Origin: Deltaproteobacteria bacterium
GTDB taxonomy: Bacteria; Desulfobacterota; Binatia; Binatales; Binataceae
NCBI GenBank assembly: GCA_021794015.1
Contig: JAJYRQ010000005.1
Coordinates: 1-64,000 of the forward strand
Reading direction: 5' to 3'
Length of the DNA: 64,000 bases
Shown in pieces: positions 8,021-16,119 of this stretch (its first letter is position 1; the number at the start of each line of letters is the position of its first letter). The position numbers and the translations under genes are program-made. The notes under the pieces were generated by a model. That model was not told the origin of the DNA and did no database searches. It was given only the letters and a program-made list of their open reading frames with translations.

Positions 8021-8190
8021 CGGCCCTCCCCTTCGCAAACCTCAGGGTCAGGCCGCCCTTTCGCGGCACAGTCGGCGCCGCCCGTACCTTCTTGTTTCCC
8101 TCTCCCCTCGGGGGGAGAGGGCAGGGAGAGGGGGGCCATCGCCCGCGCCCGACGGTCCCCCCTCACCCGCGCCTTCGGCGCGACCTCTCC
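8021..8190. repeat. Long direct repeat, copy 2 (about 170 bp)
   Basis: This is the second copy of the block at 7033-7204, in the same orientation and 988 bp away. Its left end abuts the GTG start of the PBECR-like gene and supplies that gene's ribosome site on the minus strand. Confidence 0.85.
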
Positions 8191-8360
8191 CGACAGGCGA
8201 GGTAAGGGCCGGCCGCTTCACCAAAGGCGCGCGCCTCTACCCCTCTCCCAGCCGGGAGAGGGCGGCGCGAAGCGCAAACGCGCGTAGCGCCAGGTGAGGG
8301 ACCTTAGAGAAAAATGCCAATTCCTACCAGCACCCCATCGGAGTCTTTCAGAGCCTCAAC
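8178..8360. repeat. Long inverted repeat, left copy (about 185 bp)
   Basis: The reverse complement of this segment aligns with 15570-15752 with few gaps. It includes an identical run containing TTTTTCTCTAAGGTCCCTCA and matching CTCCCGGCTGGGAGAGGG palindromes. Identity is high in the central 50 bp and lower at the edges. The two copies face each other around the seven genes at 8486-15481. Confidence 0.85.
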
Positions 8361-8470
8361 GGACCCTCACCCGCGCCTGCGGCGCGTCCTCTCCCCACAG
8401 GGAGAGGCAAGGCCCGGCCGCTTCAGCAAAGGCGCGCGCCTCCGCCCCTCTCCCGACAGGGAGAGGTTAA
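8361..8470. repeat. CTCTCCC/GGGAGAG palindromic repeats
   Basis: Two hairpins, CTCTCCCCACAGGGAGAG and CTCTCCCGACAGGGAGAG, are separated by a GGCCCGGCCGCTTCA spacer. The same arrangement occurs at 8165-8262, so this unit is locally duplicated. No coding potential is seen. Confidence 0.75.
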
Positions 8471-8485
8471 GAAGCGGGCAAGCCG

Positions 8486-9220
8486 TCAGTCTTTGACGCA
8501 TCTAAGCCATCCGCCAGGCGCCGCCGTGAGAAGCATACGCGCCTCCAGCTCCGTATCGACGGCGAACCGGTCGGTCTCGGACAGAAACTGGCGCACCGCG
8601 GTCGCCGGATTGTTGCCCTTGTCCCACGGGCGGTCGGGAAAACTTCCCGCAGGAAGCTGCTCGATAACGGTGTCGAAGACAACCAGGTAGCTGTCGCGGG
8701 TCACCAGCGGCGCGTAAAGCCTAAGCTCGTTAAGCACATGGGCGTGCGTATGGTTGGAGTCCAGGATGACCATGACCGGGCTCTTGCCGGCGGCAAGCGC
8801 CCGCACCCGCTCGACCACTTGCGGGTCGGTCGACGAGCCTTCGATCGTCGTGATGCGCCGGCTAAGCGGATGGGCCGCAAGGGCCGCGGCGTTGTGCGGC
8901 CTTATCTCGATATCGATTCCGACCACGTTGCCGCGCCCGAGCAGCTCGAGCATCGAGGCCGACAGCACGAGCGAGCCGCCGTGGGCGATCCCGGTTTCGA
9001 TAATCAGCTCCGGCTTGACGCTTAGGACAAGCTCCTGGAGCATCACGATATCCTCCGGGAGCTGGATAATCGGCCGGCCGTACCAGGTGAAGTTGTAGCT
9101 GTAGCGGTACTTGACGGCCAGGGCCAGGAGCGCGCCTCGAAGCGCGGCAAGCTCCGGGTCGCGCTGCATCGCATAGGTCAGCGCGGGAGCGTTAGCCGGG
9201 TGCGCTGAAGACTTGCTCAT
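8486..9220 (-). CDS. Cephalosporin hydroxylase (CmcI)-family, methyltransferase-fold protein
   Basis: The 244-residue product has the CmcI/rhamnosyl O-methyltransferase family layout. It carries a YNFTWYGRPIIQ lead at residues 42-53, the SAM-binding loop IIETGIAHGGS near 73-83, an acidic GIDIE strand near 108, and the metal-binding-like ILDSNHTHAHV segment near 148-158. Despite the historical name hydroxylase, most surface-polysaccharide members are thought to be SAM-dependent O-methyltransferases acting on sugars. It is the last gene of the run that begins with rfbF. Its product could methylate the deoxy sugar made here. Confidence 0.85.
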   Translation of the reverse strand: MSKSSAHPANAPALTYAMQRDPELAALRGALLALAVKYRYSYNFTWYGRPIIQLPEDIVMLQELVLSVKPELIIETGIAHGGSLVLSASMLELLGRGNVVGIDIEIRPHNAAALAAHPLSRRITTIEGSSTDPQVVERVRALAAGKSPVMVILDSNHTHAHVLNELRLYAPLVTRDSYLVVFDTVIEQLPAGSFPDRPWDKGNNPATAVRQFLSETDRFAVDTELEARMLLTAAPGGWLRCVKD

Positions 9221-9247
9221 GGGAATTGGCGCGCCGCCTCTTTAGCT

Positions 9248-9955
9248 TTAGCCGCCCGCGCCGGCTTTGGCGCCTTGGCGGCCGCGGCCAAGCGCGGAAA
9301 GGGCCGTCCCGTCGAGCACCATCGTAAGCAGCCGGCGTTCGGTGTTGGGCGTTGTTCCCTCCGGGCAGGGCTCGTACCGGGTCTCGCCGGGCTCGACCTG
9401 GACGGCGATGAGAGGCTCGACGCGCACGGGCCGGAAGCCGACGCGCGCGTAGCTGGCGACGGCGCGCGCATTGTCGGCAAATACGCGCAGGAACAACTCC
9501 TCGACACCCAGCGCCTCGCAGGCCCATCGCGCCAAGGCGACGTGGCTGAAGTGCATCAGCCGGGACGAGCCGGTATCGACGCCGCGCAGCACGTTGTCCA
9601 CTTCGGCACTAGGGCCGTCGATGCGGCTTAGGCCGATGTGGCCAAGCGAATCGCCGCGCTCGTCGGTGATGAGAAAAAGAACACGGTCGGGAGCGTCAAG
9701 CACGGATTGCGCAAGCCAGCGCCGCGTGCGCCTGGCCGTCGGCGTAAAGACGCTAAGAAAGTTCTCCCGGTGGCGCAGGCGCCACTCGGTAAGCGCGCTT
9801 ACGAGGGCGGGGTCGTCCGCCGCGGCACGATCCACCGGACGCAACACGCTTACGAAGGCGCCGGCGTCGTCAAAGGCCCGGATCTCGCGGGGCGCCGAGC
9901 ACGGGAGCAGACCCTTGAACTCAGCCACGACGCGCGCCTGCGCCTCGGTGATCAT
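9248..9955 (-). CDS. GNAT-family N-acetyltransferase
   Basis: The 235-residue protein carries a GNAT domain in its second half. A strand LGHIGLSRI is followed by a long helix and the ELFLRVFADNARAVASYARVGF motif, the classic end of acetyl-CoA-binding GNAT enzymes. The N-terminal third resembles the extension seen in sugar N-acyltransferases. ATG 9955 overlaps the rfbC stop by four bases (ATGA), which implies coupled translation. By context it acylates an amino sugar of the polysaccharide, possibly the product of the DegT aminotransferase, but the substrate is inferred. Confidence 0.85.
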   Translation of the reverse strand: MITEAQARVVAEFKGLLPCSAPREIRAFDDAGAFVSVLRPVDRAAADDPALVSALTEWRLRHRENFLSVFTPTARRTRRWLAQSVLDAPDRVLFLITDERGDSLGHIGLSRIDGPSAEVDNVLRGVDTGSSRLMHFSHVALARWACEALGVEELFLRVFADNARAVASYARVGFRPVRVEPLIAVQVEPGETRYEPCPEGTTPNTERRLLTMVLDGTALSALGRGRQGAKAGAGG

Positions 9956-10518
9956 CGACCGTAAAGAGATGCCGTGTCGCCAGAGACTATTTCGCCGAGT
10001 AGCGCAAAGCCGCGGTCGCGCGGCGAGACCATCGCCGCGGGAAGCGGCCAGCGAATCGCGAAGGCCGGGTCGTCAAAGCGGACCCCGCGCGCCGACTCGG
10101 CGTGGTAGAACTCGAAAATCTCATAGAGAACCTTGCTGTCGTCGGCAAGCGTCTGAAGGCCGTGGGCGAAACCCTCGAGAATGTAGATGGCGCAGCGATT
10201 TTCCGCGCTGAGCTCGACCCCAAACCATCGGGCAAAGGTCGGCGAGCCACGGCGCAAATCGACAATCACGTCGTAGATCGCCCCGCGTGTGCATCGCACC
10301 AGCTTGCATTCCGCGTGTGGCGGCACTTGGTAGTGCATACCGCGCAAAGTGCCGCGTTTGCGATTGAACGAGATACTGCATTGCGCAAGGTTGGGATTGA
10401 GGCCATGCTCCTCAAACTCGCGGCGACAAAAGGTACGCGCAAAGAACCCCCGCTCATCCTCGATCGGCTCAAGCTCGATAACAAAGGCGCCCTTAAGCGG
10501 CGTTTCGACAAACTTCAC
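9952..10518 (-). CDS. rfbC: dTDP-4-dehydrorhamnose 3,5-epimerase family (RfbC)
   Basis: The 188-residue protein shows the standard RmlC features: PIEDERGFFARTF near the start, the QCSISFN strand, the LRGMHYQ catalytic histidine motif, the KLVRCTRGAIYDVIVDLR block, and the EGFAHGLQTL loop. The enzyme epimerises C3 and/or C5 of 4-keto-6-deoxy sugars. Here it sits with CDP-glucose enzymes and a C-3 methyltransferase, so its substrate is probably a CDP-4-keto-6-deoxyhexose rather than dTDP-rhamnose precursor. It starts at GTG 10518, 11 bp after the methyltransferase stop. Confidence 0.92.
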   Translation of the reverse strand: MKFVETPLKGAFVIELEPIEDERGFFARTFCRREFEEHGLNPNLAQCSISFNRKRGTLRGMHYQVPPHAECKLVRCTRGAIYDVIVDLRRGSPTFARWFGVELSAENRCAIYILEGFAHGLQTLADDSKVLYEIFEFYHAESARGVRFDDPAFAIRWPLPAAMVSPRDRGFALLGEIVSGDTASLYGR

Positions 10519-10529
10519 GCTTGCAGCCC

Positions 10530-11789
10530 TCAGCGCGTAAGCGCTGCGCGCCCCGGGCCGTCGCCGCCCACCAGCCGAGGCCCGGGAACCGGAATAATGA
10601 ACGTGCCGCCGCGCTCCAGGTACTCGCGCTGCTGCGCGATTATCTCCTCGGCCCAGTTCCAGGCCAGGATGAGCGCGTAGTCGGGACGCTTAGCAAGGAG
10701 CGCCGATGGCTCGCGGACGGGAATCCGCGAGCCGGGAAGCAGCGTCCCTTGCTTGTGCGGACTTCGGTCGACGGTAAATTCGATGAGCTCACGGCCGATG
10801 CCGCAGTAATTAAGCAGCGTGTTGCCCTTGGCCGGCGCGCCGTAGGCGGCGACCCGGGCGCCCTTGGCTTTGAGCGCGCGCAAAAGCGCAACCAGGTCGT
10901 CTCTCACCTTGCGCACGGCGCGCTCGAAAGCCGCGTAGCGCGCGGCTGCGGTAAAGCCGGCCTGCTCCTCGGCGGCAAGCGTCGCCGCAACCGACGGCTC
11001 GACGCGCCGCGCCCCCGGCATCCCCATGAAGACCCGAAGCGAGCCGCCGTGGACCGGCTGAGGAATCACGTCGAAGAGCTCCAGGCCGGCGCGTTCGGCC
11101 AGCCGCTTCACCGCCGCCAGGGAAAAGTAGAAGACATGTTCGTGGTAGATGGTGTCAAACTCGACCCGCTCGACCAGGTCCCGGATGTAGGGAAACTCGA
11201 AGACCGCAGCGCCCGAAGGCTTAAGGCACTGCTTTACGGCGCGAAGAAAGTCGTTTATCTCGGGCACGTGGCCAAGAACGTTGTTGCCAATCACAACGTC
11301 GGCTCTGCCGAAGCCATCCAGTATCTCTTCGACCACCTGCGCGCCGAAGAAGCGCTTGAGCGTCGGGATGCCTCGCCTTTCGGCCTCCTCGGCCACATTC
11401 TGCGCGGGCTCAACGCCGAGCACCGGCACCCCGCGCTCAACGAAATTCTTTAGCAGGTAGCCGTCGTTGCTGGCGATCTCGAGCACGCGGCTATGGGAGC
11501 CAAGTCCAAAGCGGGCGATAAGCGATTCGGCCAGCCACCGGGGATGCGCAACGAAGCTCTCCGAGTAAGAAGAAAAGTAGGCATACTCGGTGAACAGCCG
11601 CGCCGGCGCAAGCCGTCTCGTGAGTTGCACCAGATGGCATCCGGGGCAATAGGCCACGGCGAGCGCGAAGCGCTCCTCGACTTCGTCCACCTGCTCCGGG
11701 CGCAGATAGGAATTCGCCAGCGGCATCATGCCCAAATCGAGAAACGGCGCGGCAAGAGGCGCGCCGCAGCCAAGACACTCTGCGCTCAT
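10530..11789 (-). CDS. Sugar C-methyltransferase (TylCIII/NovU-type, three-domain)
   Basis: The protein of about 419 residues has the three-part layout of NDP-hexose C-methyltransferases. A zinc-binding N-terminus carries CxxC pairs (C5, C8, C48, C51). A Rossmann SAM-binding domain has VLEIASNDGYLL at residues 102-113. The C-terminal domain includes AAYGAPAKGNTLLNYC and the closing ILAWNWAEEII. These enzymes add a methyl branch at C-3 of a 4-keto sugar. With rfbF, rfbG and rfbC alongside, a CDP-linked 3-C-methyl-6-deoxyhexose (of the mycarose/virenose class) is the likely product. ATG 11789 is preferred over a TTG at 11807. Confidence 0.9.
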   Translation of the reverse strand: MSAECLGCGAPLAAPFLDLGMMPLANSYLRPEQVDEVEERFALAVAYCPGCHLVQLTRRLAPARLFTEYAYFSSYSESFVAHPRWLAESLIARFGLGSHSRVLEIASNDGYLLKNFVERGVPVLGVEPAQNVAEEAERRGIPTLKRFFGAQVVEEILDGFGRADVVIGNNVLGHVPEINDFLRAVKQCLKPSGAAVFEFPYIRDLVERVEFDTIYHEHVFYFSLAAVKRLAERAGLELFDVIPQPVHGGSLRVFMGMPGARRVEPSVAATLAAEEQAGFTAAARYAAFERAVRKVRDDLVALLRALKAKGARVAAYGAPAKGNTLLNYCGIGRELIEFTVDRSPHKQGTLLPGSRIPVREPSALLAKRPDYALILAWNWAEEIIAQQREYLERGGTFIIPVPGPRLVGGDGPGRAALTR

Positions 11790-11849
11790 CGCTTTGACCG
11801 CGGGCAAACCAAATCAGGAGTCACCGCCTTATTGAGGCTTGCACGTCGT

Positions 11850-12160
11850 CTTCGGCCGCGGCCGGCGTGCGAAGAAACGCGATCTTTCCCCTGGCCGGAG
11901 CAGCGCGGCTCCGGGACCCCTCGCGCGCGGTGCTCGGCGCACGGCAGCTTGCCCGACCAACGGGAGCGCAATGCCACGGCGAAGGCCGTCTCCATCCCCG
12001 CTGCCATGCAATGGCCACGCGCGGGGGTGACAAGCAGGAGCCGGACGCCCCACCTCTGTCATTCCCGCGCGCGGGGCTGACCGCACGGCAGCCAACCCGA
12101 CCTGCCTGGCGCAGCGGCGCAGGCAGGCCAACGGGAGCGCAATGCCAGGATGCCCGGTGC
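11850..12160. repeat. Dispersed repeats with CCAACGGGAGCGCAATGCCA core
   Basis: Two copies of a unit containing ACGGCAGC, then CCAACGGGAGCGCAATGCCA, lie at about 11940-11983 and 12088-12150. The second copy has an internal GCAGCGGCGCAGGCAGG insertion. A related inverted copy lies at 445-515. No coding potential is supported. Confidence 0.65.
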
Positions 12161-12440
12161 GCTTTTCCTGCCCCTCACCCGCGCCAGTGGGAGAGAGCCT
12201 GCCCTGAGCCTGTCGAAGGGGCAAGCGGCGTGGCGGTTGCGCCCTCTTGCGCAACCGCCGTGACGCGCGGGTGAGGGTGCAGGAGCCCCATCCGTCGCGC
12301 TCGCCGGCCCCTCTTTTTCTGTTCCTCTCCCCCGCCGGGGGAGAGGATCAAGGAGAGGGGGGAAACGCAGCGGGCGGTACGGTTGCCATGGCCATGCCGC
12401 CCGGCCCCCCCTCACCCTTCCCTCTCCCGGGGGGACAGGG
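12161..12440. repeat. Cluster of CTCTCCC/GGGAGAG palindromes overlapping the rfbG 3' end
   Basis: Hairpin units such as CTCTCCCCCGCCGGGGGAGAG and a CCCTCACCC/GGGTGAGGG pair occupy this stretch. The last palindrome (CCCTCACCCTTCCCTCTCCC at 12409-12428) provides the final codons and stop of rfbG. This is the same repeat class as at 7033-8470, 15598-15835 and 56340-56375. Confidence 0.7.
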
Positions 12441-13590
12441 AAAGAAAATGAGAGTCGGGAGACAGCCCGGCTGCCGCATCGGAGCGCGTCAGACGCTCGT
12501 AGCGGTCGATCTGGGCGTTGGTAAAGTCGAGCATGGCGGCGCCGCGGCCATCGAGCGCCCGCCGGTACCATTCGGCGGCAAGGCCGATCGCCTGGGCGAG
12601 GTCGAGGCGCGGGCGCCAGCCAAGCATCCGACGGGCGCGCGTCGCGTCAAGCTTGAGAATGGCTGTCTCGGGCGCGGCGTCGGATGCTTCGGCTGCGCTC
12701 AGGACCGGGCTTTGCGCAACCTCGACGGTGCCTCCGCCAAGCCCTTCGACGACCTTTTCGGCCAGGGCGCGCACGGTAACGGTTTGGTCGCTTGCAGGGC
12801 CGAAGTTCCATGCTTCGGCGAAGCGCTGACCGCCTTCGGCGAGGCGCTCGGCCAGCCGCAAGTAGCCGCTAAGCGGGTCGAGCACGTGCTGCCAGGGGCG
12901 AATCGCCTCGGGGTGGCGCAGGATGAGCGGCCGCCTGGCGATAACCGCCCTCACCGCGTCGGGCACCAGCCGATCCTCGCCCCAATCGCCGCCGCCGATC
13001 ACGTTGCCGGCTCTGACCGAGGCAACCCCGAGCGCGTCCACCCCGGGAAAAAACGACCGCCGATAGGCCTCAATGGCAAGCTCGGCGCATGCCTTACTGG
13101 CGCTGTAGGGGTCGCGCCCGCCCAGCCGGTCGTTCTCCCGGTAGCCCCACAGCCACTCCCGGTTGTCGTAGCACTTGTCGCTGGTGGCGATTACCACGGC
13201 TTTAACCGACGGGGTGCGGCGCACGGCCTCGAGCAGGTTGACCGTGCCCATCACGTTGGTGGCGAAGGTCTCGACCGGCTCGCGGTAGGAGCGGCGCACC
13301 AGCGACTGGGCGGCCATGTGGAAGACAACCGACGGCCGGGCGCTAGCAAGCGCCTGGCAAAGCCGATCGAGGTCGCGCACGTCGGCGATTAGGGACGCGA
13401 GCCGGCGCTCCAGGCCGCAAAGCGCATAGAAGGACGGCTCGCTGGGAGGCGGCAACGCGTAGCCGGTCACCGTGGCGTCCATCTTCAAGAGCCAGGCGCA
13501 AAGCCATCCGCCCTTGAACCCCGTATGCCCGGTGACGAAAACCCGGCGCTGATGCCAGAAACGCGGATCGGGGTTCTCTGCAGCGTCCAC
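12412..13590 (-). CDS. rfbG: CDP-glucose 4,6-dehydratase
   Basis: The extended short-chain dehydrogenase fold is clear: the NAD-binding GHTGFKG at residues 21-27, the catalytic YSASK (Y162, K166), and the ATSDKCYDN segment characteristic of CDP-glucose 4,6-dehydratases. The enzyme makes CDP-4-keto-6-deoxyglucose from the RfbF product. GTG 13590 sits four bases after the chain-length gene stop and gives the family's normal start (ENPDPRFWHQRRV). A longer frame to 13683 would overlap the neighbour. The last 20 or so residues, after the normal YERL end, are encoded by a palindromic repeat and are probably a passenger tail. Confidence 0.93.
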   Translation of the reverse strand: MDAAENPDPRFWHQRRVFVTGHTGFKGGWLCAWLLKMDATVTGYALPPPSEPSFYALCGLERRLASLIADVRDLDRLCQALASARPSVVFHMAAQSLVRRSYREPVETFATNVMGTVNLLEAVRRTPSVKAVVIATSDKCYDNREWLWGYRENDRLGGRDPYSASKACAELAIEAYRRSFFPGVDALGVASVRAGNVIGGGDWGEDRLVPDAVRAVIARRPLILRHPEAIRPWQHVLDPLSGYLRLAERLAEGGQRFAEAWNFGPASDQTVTVRALAEKVVEGLGGGTVEVAQSPVLSAAEASDAAPETAILKLDATRARRMLGWRPRLDLAQAIGLAAEWYRRALDGRGAAMLDFTNAQIDRYERLTRSDAAAGLSPDSHFLSLSPREREG

Positions 13591-13594
13591 AGCG

Positions 13595-14674
13595 TCAGCG
13601 CGCGGCGGCTGGGTGGTGCGGCTCCCCGGCCGGCTCTTCGGGGGCTTCCACATGGCCGGAAAAGCGACCGTCAGGCGCGGCACCGAGCCGGGCCGGCTCG
13701 CCAGGCGCTACGCGCGCCGGCGCGCCGAAGGCCAGAATGCCGAAAACCAGCAGGAACGAGGTGAGCATCCCAGCCAGCACCGCGTCGAAGAGCGGGCGCG
13801 GCTTGTAGGGACGGTCCGGTACCGTGGGCGGAGAAAGCACGGTAAAGGCGAAGTCCGCCTGCACCTCGGCCAGCTTCTCGCGCTGGATTTGGCGCGCGAT
13901 GAGCTCGTAAAGCTGGGCCTGCAAAACCACGTCGGCCGTCAGCGTGACCTGCTCGGTCAGCGAGCGCACGGCCTGTGCTGCGTCCTGGGCCTGCTGGCTG
14001 CGCAGTTTCTCGCGCAGGTCGCCCACGTAGTCGTCAAGGATGCGCTGGGCGGCCTGCCGGTCGGGGTCGAAGTAGTGAAGCGTCATGTTGCCGGTGAGGC
14101 GCGAAAACTCGCAGTCGAAACGGTCCTTCATGATCCGGAAGATATGCCAGCTCAGGTCGCGCGGCTGGCGCCCTTCCGGCAGCAGCCGGGACAGGAGTCC
14201 CCGCTTTTCCTGGGCCAGCAGATGCGCAGCGAGCTTGTGCTTTCCCACCACTGCGGTGGCAAAGGCGTAGCTCTTGAGAATGGGCATATATTCCTCGGCC
14301 GGATTGGCTGACGGGTTGATCAAAAGACCGCTGCTTGCGGCAAGGCCGCCGCCGATGCTGCCTAGAAGGCCGGCCAGCCGCGACTCGGTGCCGCTTGGCG
14401 CAACCGGGTGGATGATAGCGGTTGCCCGGTACCATTTCGTCATGAGAAAGCTGGCCACAACCCAGGTCGCGACCATCGAAGCCAGCGTCGCCAGCGCAAT
14501 CGTTCGCCACCATTCCTTGAGCTTAAGCGCGTAGTCGCGCAGGTCTACCTCGTCACGGTACGGCCCGTCGGCAAAGGCCGCAGGCGCGTAACCGGCCGGC
14601 GCTGCCTGGGAAGGTCGCGCAACCGGTCTTTCTATTTCGCCCTTCACTGCCGTTAGACGCTCCGGGGAAGTCAA
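13595..14674 (-). CDS. Chain-length determinant (Wzz/PCP family) protein
   Basis: The 359-residue protein has the two-membrane-helix Wzz layout: helix one near residues 58-78 after DYALKLKEWWRTI, a long periplasmic coiled region containing LTGNMTLHYFDPD and QAAQRILDDYV, and a second helix near 300-320 preceded by the proline-rich APPTVPDRPYKPRP-like segment typical of the family (here LSPPTVPDRPYKPRP). It controls polysaccharide chain length with the polymerase. It lies between rfbF and rfbG, six bases after rfbF. The TTG start at 14674 is uncertain. The 35-residue C-terminal tail is disordered and proline- and alanine-rich. Confidence 0.88.
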   Translation of the reverse strand: MTSPERLTAVKGEIERPVARPSQAAPAGYAPAAFADGPYRDEVDLRDYALKLKEWWRTIALATLASMVATWVVASFLMTKWYRATAIIHPVAPSGTESRLAGLLGSIGGGLAASSGLLINPSANPAEEYMPILKSYAFATAVVGKHKLAAHLLAQEKRGLLSRLLPEGRQPRDLSWHIFRIMKDRFDCEFSRLTGNMTLHYFDPDRQAAQRILDDYVGDLREKLRSQQAQDAAQAVRSLTEQVTLTADVVLQAQLYELIARQIQREKLAEVQADFAFTVLSPPTVPDRPYKPRPLFDAVLAGMLTSFLLVFGILAFGAPARVAPGEPARLGAAPDGRFSGHVEAPEEPAGEPHHPAAAR

Positions 14675-14680
14675 CCCTGC

Positions 14681-15481
14681 TCAGAGGCGACTTTGGTTGC
14701 GGCCACTGCGCTCCCATACCTTCCAGGGCGCCTTGCCCTCGCCCCAAAGCTGGTTTAGGAGTTGCGTCTCGCGGAAGGTGTCCATGCACTGCCAGAAACC
14801 GTCGTGGGTGTAGACGGCAAGCTGCTGCGCGCGGGCAAGCCCTTCGAGCAGATCGCTCTCCAGGCTGTCGCTGTCGCCCCGGATAAGGTCGAGTACTCCG
14901 GTTTCGAAGACGAAAAAACCGCCGTTTATCCAGGCCGACCCGACCTGCGGCTTTTCCTGGAAAACCTTGACCATGCCGTCCTCGATCGCAAGCTCCCCGT
15001 AGCGCGAGGAGGGACGCACCGCCGTCACCGTGGCAAGCTTGCCACGCCGGCGATGGAATTCGAGCAGGCGGCTGATGTCGATATCCGCAACGCCGTCACC
15101 GTAGGTGGCCATGAAAGTCTCGCCGCCAAGGTAACGGGCGACCCGCCTGATACGCCCGGCGGTGGCCGTCTTTTCCCCGGTCTCGGCCAGGGTGACGCGC
15201 CATCCCACCTCGTCGTGGCCGTCATGCACTTCGGTTTCACGAGAGCCGAGGGTTACGGTGAAGTCGCGGTTTCGAAGCTCGTAGTTGAGAAAGTAGTCTC
15301 GGATGACGTCTCCCTTGTAACCCAGGCAGATGACGTACTCCGAATGGCCGTAAAAGGCGTAGAGCTTCATGATGTGCCAAAGGATCGGCCGGCTGCCGAT
15401 TTCGACCATCGGCTTGGGGCGAAACTCGGTCTCCTCGCGAAGCCGTGTGCCGAGTCCGCCGGCAAGAATCACGACCTTCAC
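14681..15481 (-). CDS. rfbF: Glucose-1-phosphate cytidylyltransferase
   Basis: The 266-residue product begins with the nucleotidyltransferase signature LAGGLGTRLREET. It also has RPKPMVEIGSRPILWHIM, typical of RfbF, and the YGDGVAD motif, and it ends with the FWQCMDTFRE block that distinguishes RfbF from RfbA-type thymidylyltransferases. It makes CDP-glucose from CTP and glucose-1-phosphate and is the first gene of the CDP-sugar run (GTG 15481). The promoter must lie in the repeat-containing region upstream. Confidence 0.95.
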   Translation of the reverse strand: MKVVILAGGLGTRLREETEFRPKPMVEIGSRPILWHIMKLYAFYGHSEYVICLGYKGDVIRDYFLNYELRNRDFTVTLGSRETEVHDGHDEVGWRVTLAETGEKTATAGRIRRVARYLGGETFMATYGDGVADIDISRLLEFHRRRGKLATVTAVRPSSRYGELAIEDGMVKVFQEKPQVGSAWINGGFFVFETGVLDLIRGDSDSLESDLLEGLARAQQLAVYTHDGFWQCMDTFRETQLLNQLWGEGKAPWKVWERSGRNQSRL

Positions 15482-15569
15482 GTAAGCTCTCGGCAGCTAC
15501 TCGCCGGCCCAGCCCGTCCGCCGGCGCTGCCCGCGTCACAGGACTGCGCCAACACCGGAATGACGCTCA

Positions 15570-15835
15570 TGTGAGGCTCTAAAAGACTCTTGATGGCGTG
15601 CTGGAACGAATTGGTATTTTTCTCTAAGGTCCCTCACCTAGCGCTACCCGCGTTCACGCTTCGCGCGGCCCGCTCCCGGCTGGGAGAGGGCCACAGGCAC
15701 GCGCTTTTGCTGGAGCGACAGTCCTTACCTCGCCCCGTCGGGAGAGGTCCGTCGAGGCCGGCGCCCGCCTTTCCTCCTCCTCTCCCTATGGGAGAGGTCG
15801 CGCCGAAGGCGCGGGTGAGGGTCCGTGTAATACGC
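15570..15835. repeat. Long inverted repeat, right copy, plus adjoining palindrome unit
   Basis: 15570-15752 is the inverted partner of 8178-8360. It is followed by a further CTCTCCCTATGGGAGAG hairpin with the usual GCGCCGAAGGCGCGGGTGAGGG arm up to 15835. The remaining gene-free sequence (15482-15569 and 15836-16119) shows no recognised feature. Confidence 0.8.
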
Positions 15836-16119
15836 TGCGGTGGAAGCGGGCCGGTTCTAGGCAAGCGTCCGCCCACCCGGCGATTCGCGATGCTCCTTTA
15901 GGGGGCAATTCTCCCTTGCTTGGCGCCCCGCTAGGGCTTCGAACCGCCAGAACAGCTTGTGGGACATATGATCGTTAGCGTTGCCCCGCCTTGAAGTCAA
16001 GGGTCAGCCTTCCCGCGAACTGTCTCTTCGCTCAAGTTCCGCTCCGCAGTCGAGCGACACCGTCCACCGGGAGCATTGTGCCGCGTTACCGACCTCAGAC
16101 CAGGCAAGCCCGCGGCTTG

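Noticed and set aside
7021-8470. Closely spaced CTCTCCC/GGGAGAG units that look like an array (possible CRISPR)
   Set aside because: Unit lengths and spacers are irregular, spacers themselves are repeated, and no cas genes are present. They fit palindromic intergenic repeats.
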